Assembly: GCA_036401375.1 (NCBI GenBank)
Contig: DASWVB010000002.1
Location: 248,001 to 312,000, forward strand
Source of the DNA: DASWUZ01 sp036401375
Lineage (GTDB): Bacteria; Acidobacteriota; Terriglobia; Terriglobales; Acidobacteriaceae
DNA: 64,000 bases
Direction: 5' to 3'
Shown: piece by piece, positions 58,552 through 64,000 of the stretch
Position numbering within the stretch: position 1 is the stretch's first letter
Layout: every line of letters starts with the position of its first letter
Notes under the pieces: generated by a model
Databases searched by the model: none
What the model was told of the DNA's origin: nothing
Seen by the model: the letters and a program-made list of their open reading frames with translations, nothing else
Made by a program: the position numbers and the translations under genes

Positions 58552-61179
58552 ATGAAGCCACTGAAACTGGTTTTGACGCCAACCCGCAACCGCCGCCTGA
58601 ATGAACTGATCGGGCTGCTGATGCTGGTCGCCGCGGTCCTCCTCCTCCTCTCGCTCGTCTCCTACCGACCTACAGATCCGTCCTTTGACTCGGTAGGGGG
58701 GTATGCCTTCGGACGCCCTGCGCATAACTGGACCGGACTGGTAGGCGCAACTTTATCCGACCTGCTGCTGCAGTCCGAGGGTGCGGCTGCGTTCGCGATT
58801 CCGCTGCTGATGGCGGTAATCGGGCTTACCTGGATGCGCTCCCGTCCTGCCGGCTCGCCACTGGCGAAGACCGTCGGCGTCCTCCTCTGCCTGCTTTTTG
58901 TACCGGCCCTGTTTGGCCTCATACCCGGGCACTTGCAATGGATGTACGGGCTTCCCGTCGAGGGGCTGACAGGTCGCCTGATGGCGGACGCACTGCTGCA
59001 CTACCTTAACTTTCCCGGCGCCTGCATCGTAGCGGCGAGTATGGTGGCGATCGCGCTGTATCTCTCGACCACTTTCAGCTTTAACACGGCAAGGGAGTGG
59101 ATCACGATCCGCTTCGCTTTCGTGCTTGCGTGGCGCGACCGCCTTGCCCGGTGGCGTTCAGAACGCGCCCGCAGGCGTGAGTTCAAAGCCGCAGAAAAGC
59201 ACGCACGTCTGCAGGCCAGGGCCGAGGCGAAAACCGAGGCGAAAATGGGGGTCAGGGCTGCCGCCGGGAATCCGCTGAGCCTCTTCAGCCGGAGGGCCGC
59301 GCCTGTGGAACCGTCAACCCCCGATCGCCTTCCTGAGGGCCACACCTCGCTGCCGTCTGAAAAAAGCAGGCCGGCCAAGGAGGAAGAAGAGCTACCTACG
59401 ACTCGTCGAGGGGGCTTCTTTGAGGTTTACGCGGCGCCGGGCGCAGGCGAGCCCGAGCCTGCACCGAGCTTATGGGAGCAGATGCCGAGAGCCACGGTAG
59501 GCGATCTTGAGATTCAACTCGATGACGAATCCGAACAGAAGCCGGCGCAGAAACCTGAGCTGAAGCCGCAACTCGTTCGCGTACCCAGGGTGCCCGAGTC
59601 TCCAGCGCCAACGCAGCGGCCCGAGTTTGCCTCGCAAGGCGGTTCGATCTCTGTCGGCGAACGCGCCGACGCGTCGATCAAGTCCGTCACGCTCGCCCCA
59701 AAATCGGTGAGCGGCTACCGTCTGCCTCCGAGCACCCTGCTCACCCGACACGAAGAGCCGCTGGCCGTCCGCGAAGACGAACTGCGCGTGGAGGCGCAGG
59801 TCCTGGTCGAGAAGTGTGCCGAGTTCGATGTGCGCGGTCAGGTTGTACAGATCAACCCGGGCCCGGTCGTCACGACGTTCGAGTTCCGCCCCGAGGCTGG
59901 CGTCAAGTACAGCCGCGTCACCGGCCTCGCCGAGGACCTCTGCCTCGCCATGCGCGCCGAGAGCATCCTGATTGAACGCATGGCCGGCAAGAGTACGGTC
60001 GGCATCCAGGTGCCAAACCATAATCGCGAGACCATCTGGCTGCGCGACGTCATCGAGTCGGAAAACTTCCTTCACCCCAAATCGAAGCTCACCCTCGCGA
60101 TGGGTAAGGACATCAACGGCCGCATCGTCACCGCCGACCTCGCTGCAATGCCGCATGTACTCATCGCCGGCTCGACCGGCAGCGGCAAATCCGTGGCCAT
60201 CAATGCAATGATCATGTCGGTCCTCTACAAGGCCACGCCGGAGCAGGTGCGACTGATACTCGTTGACCCGAAGCGAGTAGAACTGGGCATGTATGAGGGC
60301 ATTCCGCACCTCTTCACCCCCATCATCACGGAGGCGAAGCTCGCGGCTAACGCACTGCGTAACGCGGTACGGGAGATGGAGCGCCGTCTAAAGCTGCTGG
60401 CGTCGCGCAGCGTGCGCAATATCGACCAGTACAATCGCCTCTTCGAGGCCGGCACACCGTCGCTCTTTGAAGACACCGACGACCAGGAGCCTCTGCCCTA
60501 CATCATCATCATCATCGACGAGCTCGCCGACTTGATGATGCTCGACAAATCGAACGTCGAAGAGTCGATCACCCGGCTCGCACAGATGGCGCGCGCGGTC
60601 GGCATTCATCTCGTGCTTGCGACCCAGCGGCCGTCGGTCGACGTGATCACCGGCCTCATCAAGGCTAACGTGCCCACGCGCATCTCCTTCCGGCTCGCCA
60701 CCAAGGTCGACTCTCGCACAATCCTGGATTCCAATGGCGCCGAGGCGCTGCTTGGCCGCGGAGACCTGCTTTTTCTGCCGCCGGGAACGTCCCGTGTGCA
60801 GCGCCTGCACGCGCCCTTCGTAACAGAAAAAGAAATCACGGCCGTAGTCGATTTCTGGAAGACCCAGGGGCAGGCGGAGTACGTGCAGGGCTTCCTCGAG
60901 TCGCCGCGAGACGAGAAGGGCCGTGAACTCGACGAGAACCCTGATGGCGGAGAAGGGAACGACGAGCTCTATGAGGATGGGGTGCGGCTGGTGCTTGAAT
61001 TCGGGAAGGCGTCTACCAGTCTGCTACAGCGCCGGTTACGTATTGGCTATGGCCGCGCCGCACACCTGATCGACATGATGGAGCGGGACGGCATCGTCGG
61101 CTCCGCTGATGGATCGAAGCCGCGCGAGATCCTGAAGCCGCCCGGCTGGTTGAGCGAGGTCGAGTCCACCCTGCGCTGA
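58552..61179 (+). CDS. ftsK: DNA translocase FtsK
   Basis: The 875-residue protein starts at the ATG at 58552 (MKPLKLVLTPTRNRRLNEL); upstream in-frame sequence is not FtsK-like. The N-terminal part has four membrane helices (about 20-190), followed by a charged Pro/Glu-rich linker (about 205-405). Then comes the motor: ITGLAEDLCLAMRAESI-type beta core, Walker A GSTGSGKS, ILVDPKRVELGMYEGIPHL, and the Walker B region YIIIIIDELADLMM. At the end is the DNA-reading gamma winged helix (LVLEFGKASTSLLQRRLRIGYGRAAHLIDMMERDGIVG). It pumps the terminus region at the division septum and activates dimer resolution. Confidence 0.95.
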   Translation: MKPLKLVLTPTRNRRLNELIGLLMLVAAVLLLLSLVSYRPTDPSFDSVGGYAFGRPAHNWTGLVGATLSDLLLQSEGAAAFAIPLLMAVIGLTWMRSRPAGSPLAKTVGVLLCLLFVPALFGLIPGHLQWMYGLPVEGLTGRLMADALLHYLNFPGACIVAASMVAIALYLSTTFSFNTAREWITIRFAFVLAWRDRLARWRSERARRREFKAAEKHARLQARAEAKTEAKMGVRAAAGNPLSLFSRRAAPVEPSTPDRLPEGHTSLPSEKSRPAKEEEELPTTRRGGFFEVYAAPGAGEPEPAPSLWEQMPRATVGDLEIQLDDESEQKPAQKPELKPQLVRVPRVPESPAPTQRPEFASQGGSISVGERADASIKSVTLAPKSVSGYRLPPSTLLTRHEEPLAVREDELRVEAQVLVEKCAEFDVRGQVVQINPGPVVTTFEFRPEAGVKYSRVTGLAEDLCLAMRAESILIERMAGKSTVGIQVPNHNRETIWLRDVIESENFLHPKSKLTLAMGKDINGRIVTADLAAMPHVLIAGSTGSGKSVAINAMIMSVLYKATPEQVRLILVDPKRVELGMYEGIPHLFTPIITEAKLAANALRNAVREMERRLKLLASRSVRNIDQYNRLFEAGTPSLFEDTDDQEPLPYIIIIIDELADLMMLDKSNVEESITRLAQMARAVGIHLVLATQRPSVDVITGLIKANVPTRISFRLATKVDSRTILDSNGAEALLGRGDLLFLPPGTSRVQRLHAPFVTEKEITAVVDFWKTQGQAEYVQGFLESPRDEKGRELDENPDGGEGNDELYEDGVRLVLEFGKASTSLLQRRLRIGYGRAAHLIDMMERDGIVGSADGSKPREILKPPGWLSEVESTLR

Positions 61180-61313
61180 GCCGCGGGGCGACTAGCAGCC
61201 TACAATCGGGATAGCCGGTCGTTCCACGAGGATGGCTCGCGTCCTTTTAGGCGCTTGTCTGCACGTCTGGAAGATCAAAGCAGTCGGGCATAATGATGTG
61301 AGGAGGTTCGGTT

Positions 61314-61574
61314 ATGGCAAATCTTGACTGGTCCCAATGCTCTGCCGTCGAGAGCATTCCCGGTAAGGTGAGCGGGGCGTGGGTCTTCCGCAATACTCGT
61401 ATGCCTGTCGCTACCGTCTTCGAGAACCTCGAAGATCTGAGCGTCGAGGGAGTGATGGAACAATTCGATGTGACTCGCGACCAGATCGAGTCGGTACTGG
61501 AGTTCGTGGCTCAGAGCCTGAGGGCCGCTGTCCCCGTCGAACAGTCGACGGCAATCGATGCGCATCCTCTTTGA
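61314..61574 (+). CDS. DUF433-family antitoxin
   Basis: An 86-residue protein of the DUF433 type: SIPGKVSGAWVFRNTRMPVATVFENLEDLSVEGVMEQFDVTRDQIESVLEFVAQS shows the family pattern (shortened motif: GAWVFRNTRMPV and DQIESVLEFV), a small helix-turn-helix antitoxin. AGGAGG lies six to eight bases before the ATG. Its last 17 bp overlap the next gene, a DUF5615 PIN-like protein, and this gene order is a common toxin-antitoxin pair in many bacteria. It probably binds the toxin and its own promoter. Confidence 0.85.
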   Translation: MANLDWSQCSAVESIPGKVSGAWVFRNTRMPVATVFENLEDLSVEGVMEQFDVTRDQIESVLEFVAQSLRAAVPVEQSTAIDAHPL

Positions 61575-61920
61575 CCATGGGACCCCACGAGGTCTGGCTC
61601 GTGAGTTACCCGGCCATACAGTCACCCCGGCTAAAGCTATGGGATGGGAGCTGCTGAACAACGGAGACCTCCTGCAAGCGGCAGAGGAAGCCTCATTCGA
61701 CATGCTGTTGACCACAGATCAAAGGATTCGCTATCAGCAGAACCTGACAGGCAGGAGAATCGCAATCGTCGTTCTGAGTGGGTCTACGAAATGGTTGCGA
61801 GTGAAGCTGCATTGTCAACAGATAGCCACAGCTGTAAATGCCGCAACTCCAGCAAGCTACACCGAAGTGTTCGTGACGTTCAGCGGGAATGACCGAACAT
61901 CTGATAGAGAGCAATGGTGA
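61558..61920 (+). CDS. DUF5615 PIN-like putative toxin
   Basis: A 120-residue protein starting MRILFDHGTPRGLARELPGH, with the conserved first acidic residue (FD), GWELLNNGDLLQAAEEASFDMLLTTDQRIRYQQNL (inner TTD acidic site) and AIVVLSGSTKWLRVKL. These are the marks of the DUF5615 PIN-like group, whose members are taken to be nucleases that pair with DUF433 proteins. Toxicity is inferred from the pairing. The reading frame overlaps the antitoxin gene by 17 bp, so both are made from one mRNA. The 189 bp after it have no supported gene. Confidence 0.85.
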   Translation: MRILFDHGTPRGLARELPGHTVTPAKAMGWELLNNGDLLQAAEEASFDMLLTTDQRIRYQQNLTGRRIAIVVLSGSTKWLRVKLHCQQIATAVNAATPASYTEVFVTFSGNDRTSDREQW

Positions 61921-62109
61921 GCACCGCCTTCACGCGTGTGCTACGTTCAGCCCCAGGTCCTCTTCAAGCATTGATGCTTGAGCTTTTCTCTAGAAGTCAG
62001 CCGGCTTGCTGCGATGTAAGTTCACTCCGAGCACCCGTTCTCCGGCACCCACGCGATCAGGCTCCTCGGCAACGCGCAGCCCACAGTCCTGGCGCGCAGA
62101 GTCGTGGTT

Positions 62110-62934
62110 TCAGGCGGCGCTGCTCTTCTGGTTCTCAGGGATGGCCACCCGATCAAAGTCTCCGGCAAGCCTGCGCAACGCGGGTGCAACATCCACCCCA
62201 GATAGCGGCTTGCCGTGGCCCGGGATGACGACCTTGGGGTCAAGAGTCGCAAGCAGCTGCACAGACCGGCGCGCGTCTTCCCAGTCTGAGGTGAAGTAGG
62301 ACGGAGGACCATGCAGCTCCGGCTGCTGAGCGAGGGCCGATTCAAAAAACGACTCTGGCTTGGTGGTACAGAACGCGTCGCCTACCAGCAAGGTTTGATC
62401 GGACGCCCGGTAGAACGAGACGTGTCCAGGCGTGTGCCCGCGCGTATGAATCACCTCCCAGCCCGGCATCACGGGCAACGAGGCCGGTCCGCCCTGCGCA
62501 GTTGGCAAGGGAAGCAGCCGATCGCCTAGATCGATCGGCGCCCGAGGGTAGAGAGGCGAGAGAAGCGACATCATGCCGCCGCCAGCTCCAGCGTTCGGCT
62601 TCGGATACTCGCGCTCACCAGTCAGGTAAGGGAACTCCAGAGGATGAGCATAGACAGGCACGTTCCACTTGCCGGCGAGTTCGCCTGCCGCGCTGACGTG
62701 GTCAAAGTGGCCATGGGTCAGCACGATCGCCTTCGGTGCGCTGTCGAAGTGCTTCTCGGCCCAGTTCAGGATCATCGACGCGGTGAAGGGAAGAGCGGCA
62801 TCGATCAGCGTCCATGAGCCATCGGGATGGGTGACTGCAAACACGTTGACGAAGGCGATTCGCAAGCCAAGAATGTTTGGCGCAATCGACTCCATGGGAA
62901 CAACCTGGCTGTCTGGGACGGTGACCTGGTCCAT
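62110..62934 (-). CDS. Metallo-beta-lactamase-fold hydrolase
   Basis: A 274-residue MBL-fold protein. The zinc motif is LTHGHFDHVSAAGELAGKW (HxHxDH, about residues 73-78). HTRGHTPGHVSFYRASDQTLLVGDAF gives the next His and Asp, and VVIPGHGKPLSG the last His. The layout matches glyoxalase II-like and lactonase-like proteins; the substrate cannot be told from sequence. No signal peptide is seen, so it is likely cytoplasmic. It lies downstream of a flavoprotein gene on the same strand with a 68 bp gap and may share its transcript. Confidence 0.88.
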   Translation of the reverse strand: MDQVTVPDSQVVPMESIAPNILGLRIAFVNVFAVTHPDGSWTLIDAALPFTASMILNWAEKHFDSAPKAIVLTHGHFDHVSAAGELAGKWNVPVYAHPLEFPYLTGEREYPKPNAGAGGGMMSLLSPLYPRAPIDLGDRLLPLPTAQGGPASLPVMPGWEVIHTRGHTPGHVSFYRASDQTLLVGDAFCTTKPESFFESALAQQPELHGPPSYFTSDWEDARRSVQLLATLDPKVVIPGHGKPLSGVDVAPALRRLAGDFDRVAIPENQKSSAA

Positions 62935-63002
62935 GTACTCCTCCGCATTGTCTGAGATGCGCAGGATCAGTCAAGGAAAGAGGTTTGCAGCAGTGCGGCA
63001 GG

Positions 63003-64000
63003 CTAAAACAGGCGCTTCAGCGCCAGGTTTGCGGCGTGGTGGCCGCACATTCCGTGCACTCCACCACCGGGAGGAGTGTAGGAGCTGCAAAGAAACAAGT
63101 TGGGGTCGCTGGTCGCGTACATGCGCGCAGAGGGGCGCGCCAGGATCTGCATAGCCGTCATCGCCCCTCCTGCAAGGTCTCCACCGACCAGGTTCGGGTT
63201 CCAGCTTTCCAGCAGCGCGGGCGGCCAGGTGCGTCGCGCCAGGATACAGTCGCGGAACCCCGGTGCAAAGCGCTCGATCTGCCCTTCGATGGCTTCCGTG
63301 CAGTCAACCGTGGAGCCATTTGGCACGTGGCAGTAGCCCCAGGCCGTTCCCTTGCCGGCCGGCGCCCGAGACGGGTCGCACACACTCGGCTGCACCAGCA
63401 GTACAAAGGGCCGGTCCGAATGTTCACCCCGGAAGACGGCCGCCTCCGCGGCGACAATCTCCTGCATCGAGCCCCCTACGTGGACGGTGCCCGACCGGCG
63501 GCACGGCTCCGCGAGCCACGGGATCGGCTCCGAAAACGCCCAGTCCACCTTGAAGACGCCAGGCCCCTGGCGGAAGCGGTTGAGAGAGGCGCGAAACGCA
63601 GGCGTGAGTCGCTCGGCTGCTATCTCGCTCATAGCTCGAGCGCTCGTGTCGAAGAGGGTGGCGTCGGCCGGTTCCATATCAGCGAGGCGATTTACCCTCA
63701 GGCCGGTGCGTATCTCCCCACCCAGAGAGCGCAGGTGACCGGCCAGTGCATCGGTGAGCGACTGCGATCCGCCGCCGCTGACCGGCCACCCTGCGGAGGT
63801 GTGAGCGGCGCACGCCAGCAGCAGTCCGACTGCCGAACACAGGGCGGCATCGAGCGGCATCACGGAGTGTGCCGCGCAGCCGGCAAAGAGCGCACGCGCA
63901 GGCTCATCGCGAAAGAAGCTGGTTGCCAGCCTCGTCGCCGGCCAGACCGCCGTCAGCCCGAAGCGCCCCAGCGCGAACGGCGCGCGGGGAAGATGCAGCG
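63003..64000 (-). CDS. Phytoene desaturase-like FAD-dependent oxidoreductase, C-terminal part (cut by window edge)
   Basis: The frame is open from the right edge of the window, so only the last 330 or so residues are present and the N-terminal FAD-binding Rossmann motif lies outside. The remaining part has FFRDEPARALFAGCAAHSVMPLDAALCSAVGLLL, GWPVSGGGSQSLTDALAGHLRSLGGEIRTGLRVNRL, and NLFLCSSYTPPGGGVHGMCGHHAANLALKRL, which match the CrtI/phytoene dehydrogenase-related family (shortened motifs: GGGSQSLTDAL; PPGGGVHGMCG). Such proteins desaturate or oxidise isoprenoids, but many members in non-pigmented bacteria have no known role. The in-frame GTG at 63863 is internal and not the start. Confidence 0.85.
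   Translation of the reverse strand, partial: LHLPRAPFALGRFGLTAVWPATRLATSFFRDEPARALFAGCAAHSVMPLDAALCSAVGLLLACAAHTSAGWPVSGGGSQSLTDALAGHLRSLGGEIRTGLRVNRLADMEPADATLFDTSARAMSEIAAERLTPAFRASLNRFRQGPGVFKVDWAFSEPIPWLAEPCRRSGTVHVGGSMQEIVAAEAAVFRGEHSDRPFVLLVQPSVCDPSRAPAGKGTAWGYCHVPNGSTVDCTEAIEGQIERFAPGFRDCILARRTWPPALLESWNPNLVGGDLAGGAMTAMQILARPSARMYATSDPNLFLCSSYTPPGGGVHGMCGHHAANLALKRLF

Noticed and set aside
1..64000. CRISPR array or rRNA genes
   Set aside because: No regularly spaced direct repeats and no rRNA-like sequence were seen on either strand.

Overview
The window looks like a chromosomal stretch of a soil acidobacterium of the class Terriglobia (Granulicella, Edaphobacter or Terriglobus type). 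The evidence is an ABC permease of the acidobacterial duplicated orphan type, a CBM9/DUF5916 outer-membrane protein, and a housekeeping set of dapD, RNase J, uppP and ftsK. No rRNA gene, complete tRNA gene or CRISPR array is visible. The genus is inferred from gene content only.

Bases 1 to about 40,542 form a mobile genomic island. Its right end is a 3' half of a tRNA-Ala(GGC) gene (40493-40542) without its 5' half, as left when an element integrates into a tRNA. The left end lies outside the window. The left part carries plasmid or ICE-type genes (an ArdC-like antirestriction protein, a small co-transcribed protein, a ParB-like protein), two unrecognised genes (one with a HEPN-type motif), and a decayed group II intron (maturase remnant plus domain V). 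The right end carries an AbiEi/AbiEii toxin-antitoxin pair behind a perfect 12-bp inverted repeat, and a decayed UvrD-type helicase fragment.

The centre of the island (6.5-37.8 kb) is a detoxification and efflux cargo. It holds four or five short-chain or quinone-type oxidoreductases, an RND tripartite pump, an EmrA/EmrB/TolC-type pump, further MFS carriers (one frameshifted), two paralogous isochorismatase-like hydrolases, an aldehyde dehydrogenase, two fusions of a cNMP-binding-like domain to a thioredoxin-reductase-like domain, a flavodoxin-type quinone reductase, a DJ-1/PfpI protein, an ECF sigma factor, an AraC regulator and two HxlR regulators. Many of the promoters share the dyad CTTCA-N5-TGAAG. 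In four of them a TTGACA -35 box starts exactly 20 bp before the dyad and the dyad covers the -10 box. This ties separate operons into one apparent regulon, most plausibly governed by the HxlR proteins and answering quinone, aldehyde or other electrophile stress. It is the most interesting feature of the window.

From 41 kb onward the content is core chromosome: the orphan permease, dapD and RNase J; an arsenic cluster (arsR facing arsM-arsC-aquaporin); a DUF5916 barrel; a small membrane protein; a secreted phosphoesterase; a ricin-domain glycoside hydrolase with a structured leader; an SH3/TPR-like envelope protein; uppP; ftsK; a DUF433/DUF5615 toxin-antitoxin pair; a metallo-beta-lactamase-fold hydrolase; and the C-terminal part of a phytoene-desaturase-like flavoprotein cut by the window edge.
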